From positions 1 through 38,072 of the forward strand of contig JAFRZM010000051.1 in NCBI GenBank assembly GCA_017442585.1: a stretch of DNA of 38,072 nt, given 5' to 3'. Positions 6,039 to 14,147 of the stretch are shown piece after piece. Origin of the DNA: Lachnospiraceae bacterium (lineage in GTDB: Bacteria > Bacillota > Clostridia > Lachnospirales > Lachnospiraceae). Under the pieces are notes generated by a model. That model saw only the letters and a program-made list of their open reading frames with translations, did no database searches and was not told where the DNA came from. The position numbers were made by a program, and so were the translations under genes. Each line of letters opens with the position of its first letter. Within the stretch, counting starts at the first letter, position 1.

Positions 6039-8837
6039 TTACTCCCAATCAGGTTTTTTCTTTGGCTTAATTCGTACTTTGATTGCCTGCTTTAATCCGT
6101 TAGGTAAAATGTACTTAAGTTTATCTTCACTCATGCGCATAGTAGATGCTTCCGGATGATCTCTATGAAGATGGATTGCATCGAATTCGCATCTTGTTGT
6201 GCAAAGACCGCAACCTACGCACTTATTCTGATCTACGATAGTCGCACCGCAAGATAAACATCTTGCAGTCTCTAGCTTAACCTGCTCTTCTGTGAAAACC
6301 TGCTTGCCGTCACGGAATGAAAGTTTCTCAACATCGCTTCTCTTATAAGGCACTGCACGTTTCGCGTTATCGTATGATTCAACGCTTATGTCGTCCTTAT
6401 TTAATTCTACGTAGTAGTTCTGATTACGTCCTATCGTAAGTGACGCATGCGGCTGCACGAATCTGTGGATTGATGTCGCAGCTTCCTTACCTGCCGCAAT
6501 CGCATCGATTACGAACTTAGGTCCTGTGTAAACATCACCGCCGACGAATACGTCCTTTTCGTCTGTCTGATATGTCTTAGGGTCGCACTTTGCACCGTTT
6601 CCACGGCCAAGCTCGACTTTAGATCCCTTAAGAAGGTCGCCCCAAACAATTGACTGACCAACCGCAAGTACGATGTGACGGCAATCTATAGTCATTGTGT
6701 CATTCTCGTCGTACTGTGGTGCGAATCTTCCTTCATCATCCTTAACTCTTGTACATTTCTTAAATGTAATACCTTTGACACTTCCATCAGCATCTCGTAA
6801 GATTTCCTTAGGACCCCAGCCACCTTTAATTACTACGCCGTCTTCTTCGGCTTCTTCTATTTCTTCAGGGCTTGCAGGCATGATATCTCTTGTTTCAAGA
6901 GAAACTTGTGTAACGTGTCCTGCGCCTACGCGGATTGCATCGCGAGAGCAATCAATCGCAACGTTACCGCCGCCGACTACTACAACATCGCCCTTAATAG
7001 CGTATTTCTCAGTATCATTAATCTCTCTTAAGAAATCAACTGCAGGAACTACGTCCACACCTTCTTCTCCCGGGACTCCGATCTTTCTTCCGCCCTGGCA
7101 TCCGATTGCGATGTAAAATGCCTTATAACCCTGTGCTCGAAGTTCATCTAAGGTTACGTCCTTACCTACTTCTACGCCGCACTTAATCTCAGCGCCCATG
7201 ATCTTAATAATCTCGATTTCGGCATCGATTACGTCTTTTTCCAACTTATATGACGGAATTCCGTATCTAAGCATACCGCCCGGTTTATTATTCTTCTCAA
7301 AGATTGTAGGCTTATAACCTTTTTCTGCGAGGTAATATGCACAAGATAAACCTGCAGGTCCTGCACCGATTATCGCAATCTTTTCATCGAATTCTCCGAC
7401 TACCCTCGGTATAACCTTCTTAGGGATAAATCTTGTATCCGCATTCATATCCTTCATTGCGATAAATTTCTTAACTTCATCTATCGCAACTGCCTCGTCT
7501 ATAGTTCCACGAGTACATGCCTGCTCGCAACGTCTGTTACAAATATGTCCGCAGACTGCAGGGAGAGGATTATTTTTCTTAATAAGTCCAAGTGCCTCGG
7601 TATACTTACCCTGTGATGCAAGTTTCAAGTATCCCTGAACTGCTATATGTGCAGGGCAGGCTGTCTTACAAGGTGCTGTACCTGATTCATGTGTCTCGAT
7701 TCTGTTATTGTCTCTATAGTCCCAATCCCAGTCTTCCTCGCTCCAAGGTTTATCACTAGGTAAAAGCGATTTCGGGTACTTAACGGTTGATCCGTCTTTC
7801 TTACATAACTTCTGCCCGAGCTGCAACGCACCTGCAGGACATACCTCAACACAGCGACCGCACGCAACGCACTTTTCCTTTTCTACGTGCGCACGATATG
7901 CAGATGCTGACATATTCGGTGTATTGAATAACTGTGATGTACGAAGCGCGTAACATACGTTGACATTACAGTTACAGATTGCGAAGATCTTATTCTCACC
8001 GTCAATATTGGTTATCTGATGAACGAATCCGTTTTCTTCGCCCTTCTTAAATATTTCAAGCGCTTCTTCTTTTGTAATGTATCTTCCGCCCTTACCGGTC
8101 TGAACTACGTAGTCTGCCATGTCACCGATTGCAATACACCAATCGTTAAAGTCATCTGCGCAGCCTTCTTCGTAAGTCATACGAGATCTACGGCAGCTAC
8201 AAGGTGATGCGGCATACTTTCCGTCGTACTTATCTAGCCAGTATGAGATTTTCTCTAATGAAATTGACTCAGAGCACATATCTACTTCTTTTTGTACAGG
8301 AATGACATGCATACCTACTCCTGCGCCTCCCGGTGGCACCATAGGTGTAACCTTTTCCAAAGGAAGACGTGTCATATGCTCGAAGAACATACCAAGTTCC
8401 GGATGCTCTTCGATAAGCTTAAGGTTCATGTTTGAGAATTCGCCCGATCCCGGAACGAACATAGGAAGTACCCACTGCTTCTCGTGTTGTGGGTTTTCGA
8501 AGTTCCATTCAACAAGTCCCGTGTATGAGATCTTTTCAAGCATTTCAGTTAACTCTTCATCATTTAAACCTGATGATGCTTTTAACTCTTTAAATGTCTT
8601 TGGAACTCTTATCTTTTTAAAGTTATCAATTACAAACTTTGCGATATTATCATCGTCATAGCAAAGAACGCGAACAGCCCAATACTCAGGGTCGTCTTTT
8701 GTAACCTTTGCCATCTTAAGTTTTATCGGGATACGGTCGGTGATCAATGCACCAAGACGCGCGATATTTTCTTTCATCGGTTCGCTAACGTCGACATATT
8801 CCGGTCTTAATGGATAATTTGGATTTTTTCCTGCCAT
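6039..8837 (-). CDS. multidomain FAD/iron-sulfur oxidoreductase (GltD-like) with extra N-terminal cysteine-rich domain
   Basis: The 932-residue protein has several parts in order. About 1-300 is a region not typical of glutamate synthase, with cysteines SPCSCRRS (~212), C226, C234 and CNCNVNVC (~288-295) that could hold a cluster. A ferredoxin motif CVACGRCVEVCP lies at ~323-334. A GltD-type N-terminal iron-sulfur domain has CKTACPAHIAVQGY (~390) and CGHICNRRCEQACTRG (~429-444). The FAD fold has GAGPAGLSCA (~491) and the NAD(P)H fold GGGNVAIDC (~622), with GGDVYTGPKFVIDAIAAG (~766). A C-terminal ferredoxin has CLSCGA (~860) and CVGCGLCTTRCEFDA (~873). It probably moves electrons between NAD(P)H and a low-potential carrier or partner. 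It sits between hypB and hypA, suggesting service to a nickel enzyme. Substrate unknown; the glutamate synthase large subunit is not present. Confidence 0.85.
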   Translation of the reverse strand: MAGKNPNYPLRPEYVDVSEPMKENIARLGALITDRIPIKLKMAKVTKDDPEYWAVRVLCYDDDNIAKFVIDNFKKIRVPKTFKELKASSGLNDEELTEMLEKISYTGLVEWNFENPQHEKQWVLPMFVPGSGEFSNMNLKLIEEHPELGMFFEHMTRLPLEKVTPMVPPGGAGVGMHVIPVQKEVDMCSESISLEKISYWLDKYDGKYAASPCSCRRSRMTYEEGCADDFNDWCIAIGDMADYVVQTGKGGRYITKEEALEIFKKGEENGFVHQITNIDGENKIFAICNCNVNVCYALRTSQLFNTPNMSASAYRAHVEKEKCVACGRCVEVCPAGALQLGQKLCKKDGSTVKYPKSLLPSDKPWSEEDWDWDYRDNNRIETHESGTAPCKTACPAHIAVQGYLKLASQGKYTEALGLIKKNNPLPAVCGHICNRRCEQACTRGTIDEAVAIDEVKKFIAMKDMNADTRFIPKKVIPRVVGEFDEKIAIIGAGPAGLSCAYYLAEKGYKPTIFEKNNKPGGMLRYGIPSYKLEKDVIDAEIEIIKIMGAEIKCGVEVGKDVTLDELRAQGYKAFYIAIGCQGGRKIGVPGEEGVDVVPAVDFLREINDTEKYAIKGDVVVVGGGNVAIDCSRDAIRVGAGHVTQVSLETRDIMPASPEEIEEAEEDGVVIKGGWGPKEILRDADGSVKGITFKKCTRVKDDEGRFAPQYDENDTMTIDCRHIVLAVGQSIVWGDLLKGSKVELGRGNGAKCDPKTYQTDEKDVFVGGDVYTGPKFVIDAIAAGKEAATSIHRFVQPHASLTIGRNQNYYVELNKDDISVESYDNAKRAVPYKRSDVEKLSFRDGKQVFTEEQVKLETARCLSCGATIVDQNKCVGCGLCTTRCEFDAIHLHRDHPEASTMRMSEDKLKYILPNGLKQAIKVRIKPKKKPDWE

Positions 8838-8935
8838 TTCTTTTCCTCCGTTTTAATTGATAACCCGCCAATACTTACTAATTACTATCCCCTGTAATTT
8901 CTATATTCCTATACATAAACCCTTTGTATAGTTTT

Positions 8936-9604
8936 CTAACCCTTCTGTGCTTCGATGTATTCTTCTAATGTCTTACAAAGTTCATCGATTCCTTCTCCGG
9001 TCTTTGCGGAAACCATTAAGACTTTCGCCTCAGGGTTTCGCATCTTTATATACTCCTTACATTTTTCAACATCAAAGTCAAAGTAAGGTAACGTATCGAT
9101 TTTAGTGATTACAACTAATTTACAAACTTCAAACATCAATGGATATTTAAGCGGTTTATCGATTCCTTCCGGAACTGATAAAAGGCACGCGTTCATCGAT
9201 GCGCCGGTATCGAATTCTGCAGGGCATACGAGGTTTCCTACGTTTTCTAATATCGCGAAATCCATTCCGTCTTCTAAAAGCTCATCTAAGCCCTGTCTTG
9301 TCATTCCGGCGTCCAAGTGGCACATGCCGCCCGTATGGAGCTGGATTGATTTAGCGCCTGTCTCCTTAATACGTACTGCGTCAACATCCGCATCGATATC
9401 CGCTTCCATAACGCCGATTTTGTATTTCCTGGCAAGCTTAGGAATAACGCTTTCTAACAAAGTGGTTTTTCCTGCTCCCGGTGATGACATAAGGTTTAAT
9501 AAAAAAGTGCCTCGAGCCTTTAATTCCGAACGAAGCTTATCCGCCTCACGGTCATTACTCTCGTAGACACTCTGCTTTATCTCTATAATTTTTACATTAT
9601 CCAT
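8936..9604 (-). CDS. hypB: HypB-type nickel-delivery GTPase
   Basis: The 222-residue protein is a SIMIBI GTPase of the HypB family: P-loop SSPGAGKTT (~40), DIDADVDAVRI, the metal-site region GGMCHLDAGM (~93), ENVGNLVCPAEFDTGA (~120) and the base motif ITKID (~167). The Cys-His pair and the second Cys form the nickel/zinc site at the GTPase dimer interface. The N-terminal CxxCGC high-affinity nickel motif and any His-rich stretch are absent. It is first in an operon with the oxidoreductase, hypA and DUF5692. It has a well placed promoter at 9656-9684. Confidence 0.93.
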   Translation of the reverse strand: MDNVKIIEIKQSVYESNDREADKLRSELKARGTFLLNLMSSPGAGKTTLLESVIPKLARKYKIGVMEADIDADVDAVRIKETGAKSIQLHTGGMCHLDAGMTRQGLDELLEDGMDFAILENVGNLVCPAEFDTGASMNACLLSVPEGIDKPLKYPLMFEVCKLVVITKIDTLPYFDFDVEKCKEYIKMRNPEAKVLMVSAKTGEGIDELCKTLEEYIEAQKG

Positions 9605-9633
9605 GGTGAAATCTCCTCGACAAACTAGAATTG

Positions 9634-9716
9634 TATAAATTTTAGTACAAAATTTATATTACCATTTTTAACGATGCTTGTCAATTTTATACAAATCTGA
9701 GACGGGGAATTTGTAT
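9634..9716 (-). promoter_or_regulatory. hypB operon promoter with inverted-repeat operator candidates
   Basis: Minus-strand TTGACA (9679-9684), 17-bp spacer, TAATAT (9656-9661). A perfect inverted repeat TATAAATTTT-AGTAC-AAAATTTATA (9634-9658) overlaps the -10 and start site. A second one, ATACAAAT..ATTTGTAT (9689-9696 and 9709-9716), lies just upstream of the -35. The shared TTGTAT/ATACAA core suggests one regulator binding several sites, possibly metal- or redox-responsive; its identity is unknown. Confidence 0.6.
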
Positions 9717-9766
9717 GGTAATGATAAATAAATAGCTCGAGTGCCATCTATTAACGCGAACCTCAC

Positions 9767-9795
9767 TTGATTTTTTACTATCGCAAGGGTATCAT
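9767..9795 (+). promoter_or_regulatory. probable selD promoter
   Basis: TTGATT (9767-9772), 17-bp spacer, TATCAT (9790-9795), about 30 nt before the AGGAGG site of selD. It is divergent from the hypB promoter within a 227-bp intergenic region. Confidence 0.5.
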
Positions 9796-9831
9796 TATAA
9801 ATTGATAGAATTATTTAATAGGAGGCGTTTT

Positions 9832-10857
9832 ATGGCGTCCGATAAGTTATTCTGTGCTACAGGCGGATGTACCGCAAAGCTTGGCGCAGGTATTTTAAGC
9901 CGCGTTCTTTCAAGACTTCCGAAGGGAGAAAAAGACGACAATCTCCTTATAGGTTTTGACAGCAAAGACGATGCGGCTGTATATAAGTTAACAGATGACA
10001 TTGCATTCGTACAGACTCTGGATTTCTTCCCGCCGATGGTGGAAGATCCATATACATTCGGTAAGATTGCTGCAACAAATGCTTTAAGCGACATCTATGC
10101 AATGGGTGGTGAAGTGAAGACCGCACTTAATATCGTATGCTTCCCGGAATCCGAGGATTTAAATATCTTAGGCGAAATAATGCGTGGTGGCGCGGAAAAA
10201 GTGCATGAGGCAGGCGGTTCTATCGCAGGCGGTCATTCCATAAATGATGCAACGGTTAAGTACGGATTATCGGTTACGGGTGTTGTTGACCCAAAGAAGA
10301 TATTGGCGAATAACACGGCAAAGCCGGGCGATGTTTTGATTCTTACCAAGAAGCTTGGCGTAGGAATCATATGTTGCGCAAATCGTGTCCATGCAGCATC
10401 TAAGGAAGCAATGGATGCCGCAATCGAATCCATGACGACATTGAACAAATATGCCGCGGATGTACTTAAACGTTACGATGTTCACGCTTGCACGGATGTT
10501 ACAGGATTCTCGTTCTTAGGACACCTTCATGAAATGATTGAAGGGCATGGAACTGCAGTAATTGATTCCAAGAACGTTCCGGTATTTAAAGAAGCATTAT
10601 CCTACGCGGATGAATTCTTAACAACAGCCGCAGGTCAAAGAAACAGGAACTTTGCGGAAGGTCGTGTTAGATTCGAAGATGTGGCATTCGCAATGCAGGA
10701 AGTTTTATTCGATCCACAGACTTCAGGTGGATTACTATTCGCTGTAGATAAAGATAAGGCGGATGAGCTTTTACCTGAATTAAAGAAGGTGTGCCCGTAC
10801 GCTGCGGTAGTCGGTGAAGTTACAGAAGCAAAAGACATAGAAATAATAGTTAAATAA
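9832..10857 (+). CDS. selD: selenophosphate synthase SelD
   Basis: The 341-residue protein makes selenophosphate from selenide and ATP. It has the glycine-rich entry loop with the catalytic pair Cys13 and Lys16 (ATGGCTAK; a Cys rather than Sec enzyme), [47 protein letters not shown] and [13 protein letters not shown], all in family order. The ATG at 9832 is chosen because AATAGGAGGCG lies directly upstream; an in-frame TTG at 9802 has no site. It begins a selD-yedF-DUF3343 operon. No selA, selB, tRNA-Sec or selU is visible, so the use of selenophosphate (selenocysteine, selenouridine or a selenium cofactor) cannot be told from here. Confidence 0.96.
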   Translation: MASDKLFCATGGCTAKLGAGILSRVLSRLPKGEKDDNLLIGFDSKDDAAVYKLTDDIAFVQTLDFFPPMVEDPYTFGKIAATNALSDIYAMGGEVKTALNIVCFPESEDLNILGEIMRGGAEKVHEAGGSIAGGHSINDATVKYGLSVTGVVDPKKILANNTAKPGDVLILTKKLGVGIICCANRVHAASKEAMDAAIESMTTLNKYAADVLKRYDVHACTDVTGFSFLGHLHEMIEGHGTAVIDSKNVPVFKEALSYADEFLTTAAGQRNRNFAEGRVRFEDVAFAMQEVLFDPQTSGGLLFAVDKDKADELLPELKKVCPYAAVVGEVTEAKDIEIIVK

Positions 10858-10878
10858 ACAATCTGGGAGGATTTTAAA

Positions 10879-11499
10879 ATGATTAAAGTTAATGCAATAG
10901 GCGATCAGTGCCCGATTCCTGTAGTAAAAACAAAGGATGCAATCAAGAACTTAAACGGTGAAGGCGTCGTTGAAACAATGGTTGATAACGAGATTGCCGT
11001 ACAGAATCTTACAAAGATGGCCAATCAAAAGGGTTACGGTGTAAAGTCAGAAAAGATATCAGATCACGAATTTAAGGTAACGATGACGATATCTGCCGAC
11101 CAGGCAAAAGAGGCTAAGACAGCTACAACTGATGCTGAGTGTGCTATAATTCCTAGTTCCAAGAAGAACCGTGTAGTAGTAATCTCTGCAGACCACATGG
11201 GCGAAGGTGCAGAGGACTTAGGCAAGACTCTTCTTAAGGGATTTATATACGCAGTTTCTCAGCAGGAAGAATTACCGAAGACCATGCTTTTCTATAACGG
11301 TGGCGCAGCTATCACATGCGAAGGTTCATCATCACTCGAAGACTTAAAGTCTATGGAAGCACAGGGCGTTGAAATCTTAACTTGCGGAACTTGCCTTAAC
11401 TTCTACGGATTATCAGAGAAGCTTGCAGTCGGCGGTGTTACAAACATGTATGACATCGTTGAAAAGCAGACAAATGCAGATCTTATCATAAAGCCTTAA
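10879..11499 (+). CDS. yedF: selenium metabolism protein YedF (TusA-like plus DsrE-like domains)
   Basis: The 206-residue protein has an N-terminal TusA/SirA domain (about 1-75) with the CPxP signature DQCPIPVVKTKDAI, followed by a DsrE/DsrF-like domain (about 95-206) with VISADHMGEGAEDLGKTLL, FYNGGA and TCGTCLNFYGLSEKLAVGG, including conserved Cys in the GTC motif. YedF is typically found beside selD and is thought to carry reactive selenium or sulfur as a persulfide/selenosulfide. It starts 21 nt after selD with GGGAGGATTTTAAA. Role in selenium transfer is inferred from context and family. Confidence 0.93.
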   Translation: MIKVNAIGDQCPIPVVKTKDAIKNLNGEGVVETMVDNEIAVQNLTKMANQKGYGVKSEKISDHEFKVTMTISADQAKEAKTATTDAECAIIPSSKKNRVVVISADHMGEGAEDLGKTLLKGFIYAVSQQEELPKTMLFYNGGAAITCEGSSSLEDLKSMEAQGVEILTCGTCLNFYGLSEKLAVGGVTNMYDIVEKQTNADLIIKP

Positions 11500-11539
11500 A
11501 CGGCGAATTATAGAGTCCGAAATTAAAGGAACTTAAAAA

Positions 11540-11776
11540 ATGCGTGAAAAGAAATTACAACTTGTAATATCATTTGAATCAACCGCCAACGCAATGGCGG
11601 TTGAACGCTTTTGCCTGGAAAATGATCTTCCCGGAAGGCTTATCCCTGTGCCGAAAGAAATAACGGCCGGGTGCGGGCTTGCGTGGAAGGCGGATGTTTC
11701 AAAAAAGGATGAGCTTGTAAAAGCTTTTGAAGAGAATGATATCATATATGATGGAATGTATGAGATAACCATATAG
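11540..11776 (+). CDS. DUF3343 putative selenium/sulfur carrier
   Basis: The 78-residue DUF3343 protein has the features LVISFESTANAMAVERFC, a basic-proline stretch GRLIPVPKEITAGCGLAWK, and a short C-terminal helix. The Cys-Gly in AGCGLAW is the likely carrier residue; the family is described as a putative Se/S carrier and its binding motif resembles that of TusA/DsrE-like partners. It follows yedF in the same operon. In other genomes a cysteine desulfurase often follows; here the operon stops. Confidence 0.88.
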   Translation: MREKKLQLVISFESTANAMAVERFCLENDLPGRLIPVPKEITAGCGLAWKADVSKKDELVKAFEENDIIYDGMYEITI

Positions 11777-11803
11777 GAGCTGGGATATTTCCTAATATAC
11801 CTC

Positions 11804-11831
11804 TTGACATTATTTAAACTCGTGATATAAT
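11804..11831 (+). promoter_or_regulatory. strong promoter for a short RNA
   Basis: A consensus TTGACA (11804-11809) and TATAAT (11826-11831) with a 16-bp spacer. The predicted start, about 11838, falls exactly on the first base of the hairpin described next. No protein gene follows on this strand. Confidence 0.75.
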
Positions 11832-11837
11832 TACCTC

Positions 11838-11890
11838 AAAAGAGAGCCGGGCCTCTGCCAATGTGGGCGGGGGTGCAACGCTCGCTTTTT
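11838..11890 (+). ncRNA. candidate ~53-nt structured RNA ending in its own terminator
   Basis: The outer stem AAAAGAGAGC (11838-11847) pairs with GCTCGCTTTT (11880-11889) with one A-G mismatch. An asymmetric internal loop (11848-11850 and 11875-11879) precedes an inner 9-bp stem GCCTCTGCC (11851-11859) with GGCGGGGGT (11866-11874), capped by AATGTG. A T7 run (11886-11892) completes an intrinsic terminator. The GC-rich hairpin contrasts with the AT-rich surroundings. It does not match any riboswitch class I know. Alternatives are a terminator behind a cryptic promoter, or a decoy or antisense RNA. Confidence 0.5.
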
Positions 11891-11902
11891 TTATTCTACT
11901 CA

Positions 11903-11931
11903 CAAGGCACAGGTCATTCGACCTGTGCCTT
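11903..11931. terminator. hairpin downstream of the rubrerythrin gene
   Basis: AAGGCACAGGT (11904-11914) pairs with ACCTGTGCCTT (11921-11931) around CATTCG. No T-run directly follows on the minus strand, but the position just past the rubrerythrin stop suggests termination or transcript protection. Confidence 0.55.
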
Positions 11932-11947
11932 ATACAAGTTCTTCACA

Positions 11948-12487
11948 TTACCCAAAGTATCTCTTTAAGAGTCCTTCCAACGCTTTTCCGTGTCTTGCCT
12001 CATCGCGTGCCATCTCATGTACTGTATCATGAATTGCATCGAGGTTAAGCTCTTTCGCACGCTTAGCAAGGTCTGTCTTACCTGCTGTTGCGCCGTGCTC
12101 TGCGTCTACTCTCATCTCGAGATTCTTCTTTGTTGAATCTGTTACGACTTCACCGAGTAACTCAGCGAACTTAGCTGCATGCTCAGCCTCTTCAAAAGCT
12201 GCCTTCTCCCAGTAAAGACCGATTTCCGGATATCCTTCTCTATGTGCTACACGAGCCATTGCAAGATACATACCAACTTCCTTGCACTCGCCTTCGAAGT
12301 TTGCACGAAGATCCTTCATGATATCTTCAGGCGCACCCTTTGCAACTCCTACTACATGCTCTGCTGCCCAAGTCTTGTCACCTGACTGCTCCTTAAACTT
12401 ATCAGCCGGAGCCTTGCATACAGGACATTCTGCAGGTGGGTTGTCTCCCTCGTGAACGTATCCGCAAACTGAACAAACGTATTTCAT
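11948..12487 (-). CDS. reverse rubrerythrin (rubredoxin domain at the N-terminus)
   Basis: The 179-residue protein starts with a rubredoxin-like iron site ([10 protein letters not shown] and ECPVCKAP, about 1-33), followed by a ferritin-like four-helix diiron domain with [28 protein letters not shown] and [11 protein letters not shown]. The domain order is reversed relative to classical rubrerythrin; such reverse rubrerythrins act in NAD(P)H-linked reduction of hydrogen peroxide and oxygen in Clostridia. It has an AAGGAGGGC ribosome site. The gene stands alone, which is usual for oxidative-defence genes of strict anaerobes. Confidence 0.92.
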   Translation of the reverse strand: MKYVCSVCGYVHEGDNPPAECPVCKAPADKFKEQSGDKTWAAEHVVGVAKGAPEDIMKDLRANFEGECKEVGMYLAMARVAHREGYPEIGLYWEKAAFEEAEHAAKFAELLGEVVTDSTKKNLEMRVDAEHGATAGKTDLAKRAKELNLDAIHDTVHEMARDEARHGKALEGLLKRYFG

Positions 12488-12617
12488 AAAATTAGCCCTC
12501 CTTAAAGTTCATAGTACTTTAATTCTACCACATTAAACAAAAAATTGGTGAATTATCTGTAAAATACTATTTTAACAAGGAGGGCGTTTCTATTATCTAT
12601 TAATTTCGTGCTTTTTC

Positions 12618-13994
12618 CTAAGCAATTTCACGCGGCATCTTATTGATTACTGTCTTAAATATACGAATTAAGCATATCGTCGATATCGTCGCTGACATGA
12701 TTTCCGCAATCGGGAAGCTCCACCAAATAAGCGTTAATCCGCCGATCTTTGCCAAGATATATGCAGCAGGCAAAAGCACAACCAACTGACGTGCTACGGA
12801 AACGTACAAACTGTACATTGCCTTTCCGAGTGCCTGGAAGAGCGAGCCTGCGATGATGCAATACCATGCGATAAGATAGTGGAACGCAATGGTTCTAAGT
12901 GCCGGCACACCGATTTCAAGCATATGTTCCGATGCGTCAAAGAGCATTAAAAGCTTATCCGGAATAAGCATAAACGATGCAAATCCGATACAGCAAAGTC
13001 CAAACGCCATCATAAACGCGTACTTTAACGTATTAATTATACGCTTTCTCTTAGCAGCGCCAAGGTTATACGCCAAAATTGGAATAAGGCCGTTATTCAT
13101 ACCGAACATCGGCATGAAGAAAAAACTCTGAAGCTTAAAGTATACACCGAATACAGCTGCTGCCGTAGAGGAGATTCCCATAAGAATAAGATTCATACCT
13201 GTCGTCATGACAGAACCGATTGACTGCATGATAATTGACGGAATACCGATTCCGTAAATATCCTTTATAATATGCTTATCAGGTCTAAATCCTTTGAAGT
13301 TAAGCTGGATCTCATGATTCTTTTTAATGTTCCATACGTACGCAAGTATTCCCGCACCGATCTGTCCTATAACAGTTGCAATTGCGGCACCTCTTATACC
13401 GAGCTTCGGCATTCCGAATAAACCGAAGATTAAAATCGGATCAAGGATTAAGTTTATAACTGCACCCGTAGTCTGCGAGATCATCGTAAATATTGTTCTT
13501 CCGGTAGACTGTAAAAGTCTTTCGAATATAAACTGACCGAAGATACCAAACGAGAATACCATCGCGATAGTTAAATACTGTACGCCGTATTCAAGGATTG
13601 CTTCCTGGCCGGCCTTTGTCTGCAACATATAAAACGGGCGCACAACCGTAAGGCCTAATATTGCAACAAATATGTAGCTAAGTAAGAATACAAATACGCC
13701 GTTTGCTGCGACTTTGTTTACTCTTTCCTGATTCTTCTCGCCTAAAGCACGTGAAACCAGTGCGTTTACACCTACGGCGGTTCCTCCGCCTATAGCAATC
13801 ATCATGGTCTGAAGTGGGAAAGCCAAAGACACTGCCGTAAGCGCATCTTCAGAAATTCTTGCTACGAATATTGAATCTACAATGTTATATAATGCCTGCA
13901 CGAGCATCGAAATCATCATCGGGAGCGACATGTTTATAAGAAGCTTACCTTCTTGCATGACACCCATTTTGTTCTCTTTTACCTGTTCACTCAT
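12618..13994 (-). CDS. MATE family efflux transporter
   Basis: The 458-residue protein has about twelve membrane segments in two pseudo-repeats. Diagnostic MATE sequence includes MSLPMMISMLVQALYNIVDS (residues ~27-46), VARISEDALTAVSLAFP, GGGTAVGVNALVSRALGEKN and the second-half NNGLIPILAYNLGAAKRKRI. The family exports cationic compounds with sodium or proton coupling. The substrate cannot be read from the sequence. It is a single gene divergent from mnmA; a short AT-rich region separates them. Confidence 0.93.
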   Translation of the reverse strand: MSEQVKENKMGVMQEGKLLINMSLPMMISMLVQALYNIVDSIFVARISEDALTAVSLAFPLQTMMIAIGGGTAVGVNALVSRALGEKNQERVNKVAANGVFVFLLSYIFVAILGLTVVRPFYMLQTKAGQEAILEYGVQYLTIAMVFSFGIFGQFIFERLLQSTGRTIFTMISQTTGAVINLILDPILIFGLFGMPKLGIRGAAIATVIGQIGAGILAYVWNIKKNHEIQLNFKGFRPDKHIIKDIYGIGIPSIIMQSIGSVMTTGMNLILMGISSTAAAVFGVYFKLQSFFFMPMFGMNNGLIPILAYNLGAAKRKRIINTLKYAFMMAFGLCCIGFASFMLIPDKLLMLFDASEHMLEIGVPALRTIAFHYLIAWYCIIAGSLFQALGKAMYSLYVSVARQLVVLLPAAYILAKIGGLTLIWWSFPIAEIMSATISTICLIRIFKTVINKMPREIA

Positions 13995-14147
13995 CTATAT
14001 CAATCCTCCACTAAAATCACAGTGACAATCAATGAGTATATCACACTTTTATAAGTTTCGTAAGACATAAAATATAGACTTTTGTTGAATTTTGTTTTAG
14101 AATTGTGGAAGTTACTTTATTGATTTTGATGTTGCACGAGGAAAGAT

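Noticed and set aside
6697-7116. Long plus-strand open frame inside the oxidoreductase gene
   Set aside because: It is a Ser/Pro/Thr-rich antisense shadow caused by the codon use of the minus-strand gene. The minus-strand protein has complete motifs.
5691-9604. Calling a [NiFe]-hydrogenase locus on the basis of hypA and hypB
   Set aside because: No hydrogenase large or small subunit, and no hypC-F, occur in the window; HypA/HypB can serve other nickel enzymes.
11838-11890. Reading the hairpin as a SECIS element for the selenium genes
   Set aside because: No in-frame TGA precedes it within a coding sequence and the loop does not fit a bacterial SECIS; it also starts right after a promoter.
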